Assembly (NCBI RefSeq): GCF_019429565.1 | Contig: NZ_JAHXSA010000001.1 | Location: 1,054,001 to 1,118,000 of the forward strand | Origin: Schaalia sp. ORNL0103 | Lineage (GTDB): Bacteria; Actinomycetota; Actinomycetes; Actinomycetales; Actinomycetaceae | Reading direction: 5' to 3' | Length of the DNA: 64,000 nt | In this document: positions 44,662 to 53,010 of the stretch, in pieces | How positions within the stretch are numbered: position 1 is the first letter of the stretch | Layout of the letters: the number at the start of each line of letters is the position of its first letter | Notes under the pieces: model-generated | Databases searched by the model: none | What the model was told of the DNA's origin: nothing | The model's input: only the letters and a program-made list of their open reading frames with translations | Translations under genes and position numbers: made by a program

Positions 44662-45665
44662 GCGAGGTCCTTCCATTCACGGATGAGCTCCGCGCCGCGC
44701 AGTCGCACGGAAGCGGATCGGGGATTGTGGTCTTGTTCGGCCTGGTCGGCCTTGTTTGCGCCCTTCGTCAGCAGGCGCAGGCTGGGAGCCATCTCATCGG
44801 GGATGATCGGCAGTCCGGGAGGCGCTGCGGACGTGGAGCCACGGCGCAGCACATCTTTGACTATTCGGTCTTCGAGGCTTTGGTAGGACTCCACGACGAG
44901 GCGCCCGCCGACCCTCAGACTGGACAGCGCCCGCGGGAGTGCCCGCTCCAAGATGGTCAGCTCGTCGTTGACCGCAACGCGCAGCGCCTGGAACGTGCGT
45001 TTCGCCGGGTTGCCGCCCGTGCGCCTCGCAGGTGCCGGGATTGCCTCGCGAATGATGTCCACGAGCTCTCCAGTGCGAGTGATGGGCGCATCGTCTCGGC
45101 GGCGGATGATGAGCCTGGCGATGCGGGGTGCAAACTTCTCTTCGCCGTAAGCACGCAGGATGCGGATCAGTTCGCCCTCTGAGGCGGTGGCCAACAGGTC
45201 CGCCGCGCTCTGCCCGCTCGTCGCGTCCATTCGCATGTCGAGCGGAGCGTCCTTCGAGTAGGCGAAGCCGCGGTCGGCCTCGTCGAGCTGGAGGGAGGAC
45301 ACTCCCAGGTCCATGAGGACGCCATCCACGCGAGCGCCGGCTCCGAGCTGCTCCTCGACGGCCGCATCGATGTTGTCGTAGGTGGTGTGGACCGCACGGA
45401 AACGCGTCCCAAAGCGCTCAAGGCGCGCCGAGGCCAGCTCGATGGCCTGCGGGTCACGGTCGATGCCGATGACGGTGAGCCCCTCAAAGCGCTCGAGGGC
45501 ACCCTCTGTGTGCCCACCCATGCCCAGGGTTGCATCCACGAGAACGGCACCGGGGCGTTCGATCGCAGGCGCGAGCATGTCGAGGCACTCGCGCAGCAGC
45601 ACGGGGACGTGACGCTCGCTCGCGGGGCGCGACGAATCGCGCACCGACTCCGATGCATCGCGCAT
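44658..45665 (-). CDS. rsmH: 16S rRNA (cytosine-1402-N4)-methyltransferase
   Basis: 335 aa. SAM motif VDATLGMGGHTEGAL, DGVLMDLGVSSLQLDEADRG and the conserved RFAYSKDAPLDMRMD-like segment (FAYSKDAPLDMRMD). The C-terminal part has NDELTILERALP and SYQSLEDRIVK. Formerly mraW. It follows mraZ by 111 nt, where a long RNA hairpin can form. Confidence 0.97.
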   Translation of the reverse strand: MRDASESVRDSSRPASERHVPVLLRECLDMLAPAIERPGAVLVDATLGMGGHTEGALERFEGLTVIGIDRDPQAIELASARLERFGTRFRAVHTTYDNIDAAVEEQLGAGARVDGVLMDLGVSSLQLDEADRGFAYSKDAPLDMRMDATSGQSAADLLATASEGELIRILRAYGEEKFAPRIARLIIRRRDDAPITRTGELVDIIREAIPAPARRTGGNPAKRTFQALRVAVNDELTILERALPRALSSLRVGGRLVVESYQSLEDRIVKDVLRRGSTSAAPPGLPIIPDEMAPSLRLLTKGANKADQAEQDHNPRSASVRLRGAELIREWKDLA

Positions 45666-45704
45666 GTCGCGCCTCCTTTACGTCTACTTCCTCGATCCGT
45701 CCAC

Positions 45705-45767
45705 CCAGGTCCCCCACCGTGCTCCGCCACCGGGGAAGTGATGTCGGAACAGCGGGCGGAGACCTGG
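45705..45767. other. Bulged inverted repeat between mraZ and rsmH
   Basis: CCAGGT (45705-45710) and CTCCGCC (45722-45728) pair in nested order with GGCGGAG (45755-45761) and ACCTGG (45762-45767); one side carries an 11-nt bulge and the loop is 26 nt. Could modulate read-through or mRNA stability between mraZ and rsmH. Confidence 0.45.
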
Positions 45768-45776
45768 ATGTACGGG

Positions 45777-46208
45777 TCAGAACATCCCGGGAATAATCTC
45801 TTCTGCTGTGTTGGAGAAGACCTCCTCCTGGACCGCGAGGTATTCGCGCCAGGCCGAGGCATCCCAGATTTCGGCTCGCGAGCCCGCGCCAATGACGGCG
45901 AGCTCACGACCCAGACCGGCGTATGCGCGCAGGTCTGCAGGGACGCTGATGCGCCCCTGCTTGTCCGGGACCTCCTTATAGGCACCCGAGAGCATCACGC
46001 GGATCCAGTCACGCGCCTGCTTGGACGACAGGGGCGCGCGGCGCAGTTCCGCGGTCATGTTCTCGAACTCCGACGCAGGGAATGCATAAATGCAGTGCTC
46101 CTGTCCGCGAGTGAGGACGATTCCGCCCTCCATATCCTCACGAAAGCGCGCGGGCAGGAACATGCGACCCTTGTCGTCGAGCTTGGGCTCGTACGTACCG
46201 AGGAACAT
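45777..46208 (-). CDS. mraZ: Transcriptional regulator MraZ
   Basis: 143 aa. Two SpoVT/AbrB-like halves: [20 protein letters not shown] and [20 protein letters not shown]. MraZ rings bind TGGGN direct repeats spaced by 5 nt and repress the mra/dcw promoter; exactly such an array lies 30-54 nt upstream. It is the first gene of the division cluster. Confidence 0.97.
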   Translation of the reverse strand: MFLGTYEPKLDDKGRMFLPARFREDMEGGIVLTRGQEHCIYAFPASEFENMTAELRRAPLSSKQARDWIRVMLSGAYKEVPDKQGRISVPADLRAYAGLGRELAVIGAGSRAEIWDASAWREYLAVQEEVFSNTAEEIIPGMF

Positions 46209-46237
46209 GTCACCGCCCTCCCCTGTTCGGAACTTTC

Positions 46238-46262
46238 CCCCACTTTAACCCACCAAACCCCA
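46238..46262 (-). promoter_or_regulatory. MraZ operator: three TGGGN boxes at 10-bp spacing
   Basis: On the minus strand: TGGGG (46258-46262), 5 nt, TGGGT (46248-46252), 5 nt, TGGGG (46238-46242). Box length and 5-nt spacers match the known MraZ binding-site rule. The array ends 30 nt before the mraZ start codon, so it probably sits at or just after the transcription start. A TAAATA sequence just upstream could be the -10 box. Confidence 0.85.
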
Positions 46263-46531
46263 TATTTACGCAGAAACTTACGGCGTGGCGCGAAATACAT
46301 CGAGCACAAATGGCGGAATTGCAGCGAAAAAATCAGGTGGAGAAAAGTGGGGAAATCTTGCACACACTCGGTGAGTCGCGCCGTCATGGACGTCGGCTGC
46401 CAGAGGCGTTAGCGAGGCGCAAAACAAGCGTAATTCGTTGTTATTGCAGCGTTTTCACGAGGCATGGGAGCGTGAAGAGGGCACCGGTGCCACTCTCGGG
46501 GAGGACAGTGGGGAGCGAGGTGGGGAATCCC

Positions 46532-46615
46532 AGGGAGCACAGTGGAGAGCACAGTGGGGAGCACAGTGGGGAGCACAGTGGGGAGCACAGTGGGGAGCAC
46601 AATGGGGAGCACACT
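46532..46615. repeat. Seven 12-bp tandem repeats (GGGGAGCACAGT) upstream of mraZ
   Basis: Units at 46532, 46544, 46556, 46568, 46580, 46592 and 46604; the middle three are identical, the outer ones differ by one or two bases. Each junction from 46555 on makes TGGGG on the plus strand, and two more TGGGG lie just before the array (46509, 46521). The region 46209-46672 holds the MraZ operator, this array and a terminator, with no supportable gene. Confidence 0.92.
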
Positions 46616-46616
46616 A

Positions 46617-46653
46617 AAGCGGGGCGAGCCGGCTAATCCGGCTCGCCCCGCTT
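46617..46653 (-). terminator. Terminator of the DUF3040 gene
   Basis: Perfect 16-bp stem (46617-46632 with 46638-46653), 5-nt loop, 20 nt past the DUF3040 stop. Followed leftward by only a short U-run (CUUUAG). Confidence 0.75.
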
Positions 46654-46672
46654 CATCAGTCGTATGGAACGC

Positions 46673-47089
46673 CTAGTCGTTGCCTCGACGGTCGTCCCAG
46701 CGGCGCTCCTGATCCTGGATGAAGGAACTCCATCCGCTGCTCTTGTCTGCGACACGCGCGGACGATTCGTCGGCCGACTCTGACGACGATGCTCCCGGTC
46801 GCGACAGGGCGTAGAGGATACCGGCGACCGTCAGCGCGAAACCGGCGACCCCCAGGAGGATCGAAAGGATCGAGTAGCCCAGGGACACGGCGGCGACCAG
46901 GACAACCATGCCCAGGACCGCTCCGGTCAGGCCCAGCGCGATGCGACGCGGCGCGCGCGGTCCACGAGCCGGCTCGGCTTCCTCCTCGGCCGCGGGGGCG
47001 GACATCTGAGAGGCCAACGCCGGGTCTTCCTCGCGCAGGGAAGCTTCCATCTGCTCGAGGATCTTCTTCTCGTACTCGGTGAGAGCCAT
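46673..47089 (-). CDS. DUF3040 membrane protein
   Basis: 138 aa. N-terminal motif MALTEYEKKILEQMEASLRE EDPALA-type (conserved start of DUF3040), basic hinge, two transmembrane helices (about 48-68 and 72-93) and a charged cytoplasmic tail. The family is actinobacterial, of unknown function, and is often near the division cluster. ATG preceded by AAAGGGG. Confidence 0.88.
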   Translation of the reverse strand: MALTEYEKKILEQMEASLREEDPALASQMSAPAAEEEAEPARGPRAPRRIALGLTGAVLGMVVLVAAVSLGYSILSILLGVAGFALTVAGILYALSRPGASSSESADESSARVADKSSGWSSFIQDQERRWDDRRGND

Positions 47090-47156
47090 TGGGTGCCCCT
47101 TTCGGACGGTGGTGTCCTCAGCTTAGCGCGTGTGACATGCCTGAGACGAACTGGCC

Positions 47157-48500
47157 TTACAGGAGCGTTCCCTGCGTGGGCTCTTCGTTGCCGTGGCCAC
47201 TCCCCTGCCCGTGCGCCGGAGCGCTGGGGCCGGCGGGAGGAGCCCCGGCCTCGTTGCTATCCCCACCGAAGGAGCGCCTGCCCGGCACCTTCTTACCCAG
47301 CAGCGTGGCGGGGGCGAGCGCGCCCACGCCAAACTTGTCACGGATCTGATCCATCGCACGCTCGGAGGCGGCGGGCCTCTCATCGCGGTCGAGCGTGACG
47401 GCGACGCCGCTCGAGCGCGCCTGCAGCCCCTCCACGCGCACGCCGAAGAGCCGCACTCCCCCGATGGGCATATCCTCGCGAGCAAACAGGCCCTGTGCCG
47501 CCTGCGCAATATCGCGCCCCGTGTCGGTGGGTGCCACGAGGCTCACGCTGCGCGTGATCGTATGAAAATCGGTGCCGCGCATCTTGATGCCCACGGTCCA
47601 CCCCACGACCCCTCCGGCGCGCAGCCTGCGGGCGCAGTCGTGCGAGGCCGCCAGGATGAACTCTTCAATCTCGGCCCGCGAGCGCACATCCTCCTCGAAG
47701 GTTCGTTCCATGCCGACCGATTTCTCCGCGCGGGTGGGGGCGACGGGACGCGGGTCGATGCCCCACGACAGGTCGTGTAGGTGGTGGGCGGAGGCGACGC
47801 CAAGGAGCTTGGTGAGGCGCGTCAGTGGGGCGTTGGCGAGGTCCCCGATCGTGTCGATCCCCTCCCGATCGAGGATCGCCGCGGTCTTTCCCCCAACTCC
47901 CCACAGTGCTCCAACGGGCAGTCCATGGAGGAAGTCGACGGTGGCCGCCTGCGGGATGAGGAGCAAGCCGTCGGGCTTGGCATGCGAGGAGGCGATTTTG
48001 GCGACCGACTTGGTGGCGGCAATTCCAACGGATGCGGGCAGCCCGACGGCTTCGCGGATACGCGCGCGGATGAGGCGAGCGATCTGGGTGGGTGATCCCA
48101 GCCTGCGGCGCGCCCCGGAGACGTCGAGGAAGGCCTCGTCGATGGAGACCTGCTCGAGGTCGGGGGTGACGGTGGCGAGAATCGCCATGACCTGGCGGGA
48201 ATAGCGTTGATAGAGGCCGTGGCTGCCGGGGACGAAAGCCGCGTGGGGACACAGGGCACGGGCGCGAGAGGTGGGCATGCCGGCGCGCACGCCCAGGGCG
48301 CGGGCCTCGTAGGTGGCGGAGGTGACGACTCCGCGTCCGGACGTGCCGCCCACGATGATGGGGCGGCCGATGAGGCTCGGGTTCTCGCGCATTTCGACCT
48401 GGGCGAAGAAGGAGTCCATGTCGACGTGCAGGATCGGCGTGGCGCTATCGTCCGATCCCCAGTCGCGTTTGGCGCGCGCGTCCCTGGGAGCGTTTGACAT
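47157..48500 (-). CDS. dinB: DNA polymerase IV (Y family)
   Basis: 447 aa error-prone translesion polymerase. Catalytic motifs ILHVDMDSFFAQVE (from residue 22) and VSIDEAFLDVSG; helix-hairpin-helix and little-finger domains follow. The C-terminal 60 residues are Gly/Pro/Ala-rich and lack an obvious clamp-binding motif at the end. ATG at 48500 with AGGAGG 4 nt upstream. No LexA box was found upstream, so SOS control is not evident. Confidence 0.94.
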   Translation of the reverse strand: MSNAPRDARAKRDWGSDDSATPILHVDMDSFFAQVEMRENPSLIGRPIIVGGTSGRGVVTSATYEARALGVRAGMPTSRARALCPHAAFVPGSHGLYQRYSRQVMAILATVTPDLEQVSIDEAFLDVSGARRRLGSPTQIARLIRARIREAVGLPASVGIAATKSVAKIASSHAKPDGLLLIPQAATVDFLHGLPVGALWGVGGKTAAILDREGIDTIGDLANAPLTRLTKLLGVASAHHLHDLSWGIDPRPVAPTRAEKSVGMERTFEEDVRSRAEIEEFILAASHDCARRLRAGGVVGWTVGIKMRGTDFHTITRSVSLVAPTDTGRDIAQAAQGLFAREDMPIGGVRLFGVRVEGLQARSSGVAVTLDRDERPAASERAMDQIRDKFGVGALAPATLLGKKVPGRRSFGGDSNEAGAPPAGPSAPAHGQGSGHGNEEPTQGTLL

Positions 48501-48534
48501 GTCACCTCCTGTGCCCGTGGGCGTCGTCCATGGT

Positions 48535-48540
48535 TACAGT
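48535..48540 (+). promoter_or_regulatory. -10 box TACAGT for leaderless spermidine-synthase-like gene
   Basis: TACAGT, then 7 nt (GTCCACC), then ATG at 48548. No Shine-Dalgarno. Confidence 0.5.
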
Positions 48541-48547
48541 GTCCACC

Positions 48548-49369
48548 ATGGCACGCTCATCTTCGTCACGCGACATCTCCTTCGACACGGATTTCGGTCC
48601 GGCCCGTATCCGCTGGGACGGTCCGCGCGCGACGCTATTCCTGGGCGACGTCGAATCGTCCGCGGTCGATACGTCGGACCCCACGTACTTGGAGTTCGAG
48701 TACATGCAGCATATGGACGCCGTCGTGTCCTCTCTGTGGGGCCCCCAGGATCGTTTCCGCGCGCTCCACGTGGGTGGAGCGGCCTGCGCACTGGCCTGCG
48801 CATGGTCCTCGTCTCGCCCGAATTCGCGCCACGTCGCCGTAGAGGTCGACCGTCTTTTGGCCGAGCAGGTGCGTGAGCATTTCCCCATTCCCAAGGCCCC
48901 GCAGGTCAAGATCCGCGTGGGCGATGGGCGCGCGGTCCTCGACGGGGCGCGCGAGGGTTCTTTCGACGTCATCGTGCGCGATGCCTTCGCGTCGGGCGTG
49001 ACTCCCGATCATCTGCGCACGGTGGAGTGTGCCGACCGGGCACGGCGCGCCCTGGCGGCCTCGGGGGTGTACCTCGTCAATTGCGCGCACGGAGGCCCTG
49101 CCAACGCGCGTCAGGACGTGGCCGCCCTGCAGGAGGTGTTCCCTTTCGTGGCCTCCATCCAGGACCCGAAGGTGGGGCGAGGGGGACGTCGCGGCAACGT
49201 CGTCGCCCTCGCGACTGCTGCCGACGTCGTGGACGTTGATCAGATCGACCGGGCCCTGCGCATGCTCGCTCTCCCGGCCCGCATTACGAGGCCGGCAGAC
49301 TTGGCGCGCTGGGTGGCGGGCACTGCTGCGCTGACGGACGCGCAGGTGGGATACCCGCAGGCGGACTGA
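48548..49369 (+). CDS. Spermidine/spermine synthase-like methyltransferase-fold protein
   Basis: 273 aa. Rossmann fold with LHVGGAACALACAW (SAM-type motif I), HVAVEVDRLLAEQV (acidic residue ending strand 2), VRVGDGRAVL-like segment (IRVGDGRAVLDGA) and FDVIVRDAFASGVTP. It lacks the full polyamine-binding set I expect of true SpeE, so substrate is open. ATG 48548 chosen over upstream ATGs (48530) because of the TACAGT box; neither has a Shine-Dalgarno. It is divergent from dinB (47-nt gap). Confidence 0.8.
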   Translation: MARSSSSRDISFDTDFGPARIRWDGPRATLFLGDVESSAVDTSDPTYLEFEYMQHMDAVVSSLWGPQDRFRALHVGGAACALACAWSSSRPNSRHVAVEVDRLLAEQVREHFPIPKAPQVKIRVGDGRAVLDGAREGSFDVIVRDAFASGVTPDHLRTVECADRARRALAASGVYLVNCAHGGPANARQDVAALQEVFPFVASIQDPKVGRGGRRGNVVALATAADVVDVDQIDRALRMLALPARITRPADLARWVAGTAALTDAQVGYPQAD

Positions 49370-49427
49370 CGCTCCAACGCACGGGTGAATCCATGCGCAC
49401 GGGCGAACCGGGGTGCGTGGATAGAGC

Positions 49428-50504
49428 TCAGGCGCGGTGACGCGGAGACGAGGGGCCGGGACCGTGCCCGTTGCGACGCGCCTCGATGCGTGCGAGCACG
49501 TCCTCGATCGTGTCGGGCTTGGACGGTTCCTCGGATTCTTCGGTGCGCGGGGCGCGCTGAACGGACTCGATCTCCTCGTCCTGGGCGCGCGAGACCTGCG
49601 CCAGGTAGGCCTCGATGACGTCACCGATATCCTTCGGGGTCTTCTCCTCGCCGCCCGCCGACGGGCGCTGACCGAGTCCGGGCAGCGGGATCGCACCCTC
49701 CCCTCCGGTCCACGCGTCGAAGTGCTCCTCGAGGTTGGAGACCGTGTGCGAGATGTCGGGGTTTCCCTCTACGAGCTTGGCGATGTTCTCCTGGTCCTGC
49801 GCGGCCCCCTGCTCGAGGTCACCGACGGGCAGAGACAGATCAGCGAACTTCGCGAAGGAGGTGAGCAGGGCCGAGGAGGCCGCCGGGTAGCCCGTGTCCG
49901 CCATGTAATACGGGACTGCGCCGAGCAGCGCCAGCCCGCCAATGCCTCGTTGCCCCATGCGGATCTGCATGAAGGTGGACAGCGGCGAAGGGAACTGCAT
50001 GTGGTTCGAGATCGCACCAGACCCCGGGGGAAGCAGCGACGCGTCGGTGGCCTGCACGTGCACGGGCGTCGGTCGCGTGTGCGGCACGCCCGAGGGCACC
50101 CCGTGCAGCGAGAAGGTGATCTCGACACCGGCGCGCTCACACAGCTCGTTGATCGCGTTCGTGAAGGACTCCCAGTGCGCATCCGGCTCCGCGCCGTGCA
50201 GGACCAGGATCGGGTTGCCCATATCGTCTTCGACGAGGTCAAGAACGGTCTCCGGCATCACCATGTCCGGGGAGGACACCCAGTTGTCCACGGTCACGAT
50301 CGGGCGGTGCGAACGGTAGTCCATGAGCGTGTCCGCATCGAAGGTCGCGACCCGCTCGTTGTGCAGGGAGCGCAGGAGCTGGCCGATCGCCATGCGCCCT
50401 GCGGCGCCGGCGTCAATCGCCCCATCAAAGTGGATGAGGAGAATCTTCGCCTTCGCACCGGCGGCGGGCCCGTCGGCATACAGGTCAGTGGCGTTGATAC
50501 TCAC
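49428..50504 (-). CDS. PAC2 / proteasome assembly chaperone-family protein
   Basis: 358 aa. PAC2 core: LLIHFDGAIDAGAAGRMAIG, NPILVLHGAEPDAHWESF, GVPHTRPTPVHVQATD and GLALLGAVPYYMADTGYP, then an acidic C-terminal tail. Actinobacterial PAC2 proteins are common even without a proteasome; role unknown. GTG start with GAGGAGGAGAC upstream. Convergent with the spermidine-synthase-like gene. Confidence 0.9.
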   Translation of the reverse strand: MSINATDLYADGPAAGAKAKILLIHFDGAIDAGAAGRMAIGQLLRSLHNERVATFDADTLMDYRSHRPIVTVDNWVSSPDMVMPETVLDLVEDDMGNPILVLHGAEPDAHWESFTNAINELCERAGVEITFSLHGVPSGVPHTRPTPVHVQATDASLLPPGSGAISNHMQFPSPLSTFMQIRMGQRGIGGLALLGAVPYYMADTGYPAASSALLTSFAKFADLSLPVGDLEQGAAQDQENIAKLVEGNPDISHTVSNLEEHFDAWTGGEGAIPLPGLGQRPSAGGEEKTPKDIGDVIEAYLAQVSRAQDEEIESVQRAPRTEESEEPSKPDTIEDVLARIEARRNGHGPGPSSPRHRA

Positions 50505-50677
50505 GTCTCCTCCTCATGCTGATTCTTCTGCCTCGTGTCTAACGTACCCGGGCAGCGCCCACCTCGTCACGCGGGAGATGGTTTTGAGCTTTCGGCGAAG
50601 TCGGCACACACCGCACATAGGAGAGCACGCGAGACGAAAGTAGGGAACAATAGAAGGCCCATAATCGAGGAGGACCC

Positions 50678-52951
50678 ATGGCCACGAACGAGCACCGCGA
50701 GTCGTCGACCGACCTTCCGTTGCCCGAACAGGATTTCGTGGACAGCGCCTACGAACGCCTGGACGCTCTGCGAGCCTCATATCGGCAGCGTCAGGGGCGC
50801 ATCCACTCGACCCACGGCGTCGGCAACGCCCAGGGATGGACCGAGCGCGAGGCCCTGTCGGCCCACCTCGGCGAAATGGCCGCGCGCCTCGAAGGCGTCG
50901 AGGAACGCCTCGTGTTCGGACGCCTCGACATGGCTGATCGTTCAACCCGCCACGTGGGTCGCCTCTCCCTGTCCCACGAGGACGGCACTCCCCTGCTCGT
51001 TGACTGGCGCGCACCCGCCGCACGCCCCTTCTACCAGGCCACCTCCGCCGAGCCGGACGGTGTCGTGCGTCGCCGCCACATCTCCACCCGTGACCGACGC
51101 GTCACCGGCCTCGAAGACGAGCTGCTGGACGCCTCCCGCGCTTCCGGACTGGAACTCCAGGGCGAGGGAGCCCTCATGCATGCCCTCAGCGAGGCCCGCG
51201 ACGGCCGCATGGGCGACATTGTTGCCACCATCCAGTCCGAGCAGGACCGCATCATTCGCGCGTCCGACAAGGGCCTCCTGGTCGTCCAGGGCGGCCCCGG
51301 CACCGGCAAGACGGCCGTCGCCCTCCACCGCATCGCGTACCTGCTCTACGCCCACCGCGAGCGCCTCGAACGCTCGGGTGTTCTCCTCGTCGGCCCCTCG
51401 CGCCTGTTCCTGCGCTACATCGAGCAGGTCCTGCCGTCGCTCGGCGAGACGGGTGTCGTCTCGGTGACGCTGGGCGACCTGGTGCCGGGAGTGAACGCTC
51501 GCGTGAGCGAGGACGAAGCCGTGGCCCGGATCAAGGGCCTGCCCGCGTGGGCGAAGATCGTCAAGGAAGCCGTACGGGCGCTGGCCAAGCTCCCCGACAG
51601 CGACCAGGTGCTGCGCGTGTGGAACCGCGAGGTGACGCTCACGCGCGCCGACGTGGAGAGCGCGAGGCGGCGGGCGAAGCGCTCGGGCCGGGCGCACAAC
51701 GTGGCGCGAGAGTCCTTCGCGCGCGAACTCATGGACGTTTTGGCCCTGCGCTTGGCGCGCGAGGCAGGGGACGCGGACTCCGAGGGCGGCGTCGACCCCG
51801 AGGTCAAGCGCTCCTGGCTCATCGAAATCCGCGATTCCGTGGACTGCCGACGTGCGATCAACACAGCGTGGATGCCGACGAGCGCACAGACGCTGCTGCG
51901 CCGCCTCTACGCTCGTCCCGAGGTGTTGGCGGCGGCAAACCGCAAGGCCGGCTCCCCCCTGCGTCCCGACGAACTCGCTGCCCTCGTGCGCCCCCGCTCG
52001 GCGCCGTGGACGGTCTCGGACGTGCCGATCCTGGACGAGTGCGAGGAACTGCTCGGCCCCATGCCGTCGTCTTCCTCCTCGTCGCGCGAGGCCGACGAGG
52101 GAGCGATCGAGCGCGCCCGCGAGGCGATCGAGGCCCAGAACCTGGGCGGCGGCATCGTGACCGCCCAGATGCTCGCCGAGCAGGTGGCCGGGCAGGACAC
52201 CTGGACGCCACTGTCCGAGCGCGCCGCCAAGGACCGCACGTGGGCCTACGGCCACATCGTGGTCGACGAGGCGCAGGAGCTCTCTCCCATGGCGTGGCGC
52301 GCCCTACTGCGCCGCTGCCCCTCCCGTTCGTTCACCGTCGTGGGTGACCTCGACCAGCGTCGCGGCTCCAAGCGCCCGCCCACGTGGGAAAAGGCTCTCG
52401 GGCCTGCGGCCCGCGCCCTGGCGGCCGAGTACGCGCTGACGGTCTCCTACCGCACGCCCGCGACCCTCACGACCCTCGCCGAAGGCGTCGTCGCCCGCGC
52501 CGGCGTCCCCGTTCTCTACCCGATGACTGCCGTGCGCGACGTCGAAGACTGCTACCGCGTCACCCACGTGGATGCGCCCGAGGATGCCCCGGCCTCGTCG
52601 AAGGACAACAGCCCCCTGTGGCGCGCCGTCGCCCAGGCCCAGCGCGAGGCCGAGGAACGCCTCGATCGCGAGGCGGGGACCTCCCGCGGCCGCATCGCCC
52701 TCATTGTCGGCAACGAACGCGCCCGCGCGTGGGGAGCCGACGTGGACGGCGAGACGGCCCTCTCCGAGCGTGTCAGCCTCCTGTCGGCCGTGGCCTCCAA
52801 GGGCCTCGAGTTCGACTCGGTCATCCTCGTCGAACCCGCGGAAATCCTCGGTGACGGCGTCGGCGACCTTTTCGTCGCCCTCACCCGCGCTACCCACGAC
52901 GTGCACGTCATCCACTGCGCTCCCCTGCCCGCCGGCATGGAAGAGTGGTAG
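50678..52951 (+). CDS. HelD-like RNA polymerase-associated ATPase (UvrD/Rep fold)
   Basis: 757 aa. N-terminal coiled arm (about 1-90), then a split superfamily 1 ATPase: Walker A GGPGTGKTAVALHRIAYLLY (about 206), motif II VVDEAQELSP (about 528), motif III VVGDLDQRRGS and motif VI VALTRATHDVHV. The non-helicase insertion between is typical of HelD, which removes or recycles stalled RNA polymerase; the related HelR confers rifamycin tolerance. ATG has GAGGAGGAC upstream. No rifamycin-associated palindrome was found upstream. Confidence 0.9.
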   Translation: MATNEHRESSTDLPLPEQDFVDSAYERLDALRASYRQRQGRIHSTHGVGNAQGWTEREALSAHLGEMAARLEGVEERLVFGRLDMADRSTRHVGRLSLSHEDGTPLLVDWRAPAARPFYQATSAEPDGVVRRRHISTRDRRVTGLEDELLDASRASGLELQGEGALMHALSEARDGRMGDIVATIQSEQDRIIRASDKGLLVVQGGPGTGKTAVALHRIAYLLYAHRERLERSGVLLVGPSRLFLRYIEQVLPSLGETGVVSVTLGDLVPGVNARVSEDEAVARIKGLPAWAKIVKEAVRALAKLPDSDQVLRVWNREVTLTRADVESARRRAKRSGRAHNVARESFARELMDVLALRLAREAGDADSEGGVDPEVKRSWLIEIRDSVDCRRAINTAWMPTSAQTLLRRLYARPEVLAAANRKAGSPLRPDELAALVRPRSAPWTVSDVPILDECEELLGPMPSSSSSSREADEGAIERAREAIEAQNLGGGIVTAQMLAEQVAGQDTWTPLSERAAKDRTWAYGHIVVDEAQELSPMAWRALLRRCPSRSFTVVGDLDQRRGSKRPPTWEKALGPAARALAAEYALTVSYRTPATLTTLAEGVVARAGVPVLYPMTAVRDVEDCYRVTHVDAPEDAPASSKDNSPLWRAVAQAQREAEERLDREAGTSRGRIALIVGNERARAWGADVDGETALSERVSLLSAVASKGLEFDSVILVEPAEILGDGVGDLFVALTRATHDVHVIHCAPLPAGMEEW

Positions 52952-53010
52952 GAGCGACCACACCCTGACACCGCGTGTCCCTTTCGGCTCCCGTCTGCCA
53001 TGATGGGGAC

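Noticed and set aside
46532-46615. CRISPR array
   Set aside because: Units are contiguous 12-bp repeats with no unique spacers and no cas gene.
46310-46636. A reading frame through the 12-bp repeats giving an EHSG repeat peptide
   Set aside because: It arises from the repeat length being a multiple of three. The frame begins in the mraZ upstream region, has no Shine-Dalgarno and runs into a terminator.
48501-48547. LexA box upstream of dinB
   Set aside because: No CGAAC-N4-GTTCG-like sequence is present in the short gap.
50505-50677. Rifamycin-associated palindrome upstream of the HelD-like gene
   Set aside because: I looked for a GGGGCTTGC-type inverted repeat and found none, so drug-specific induction is not supported.
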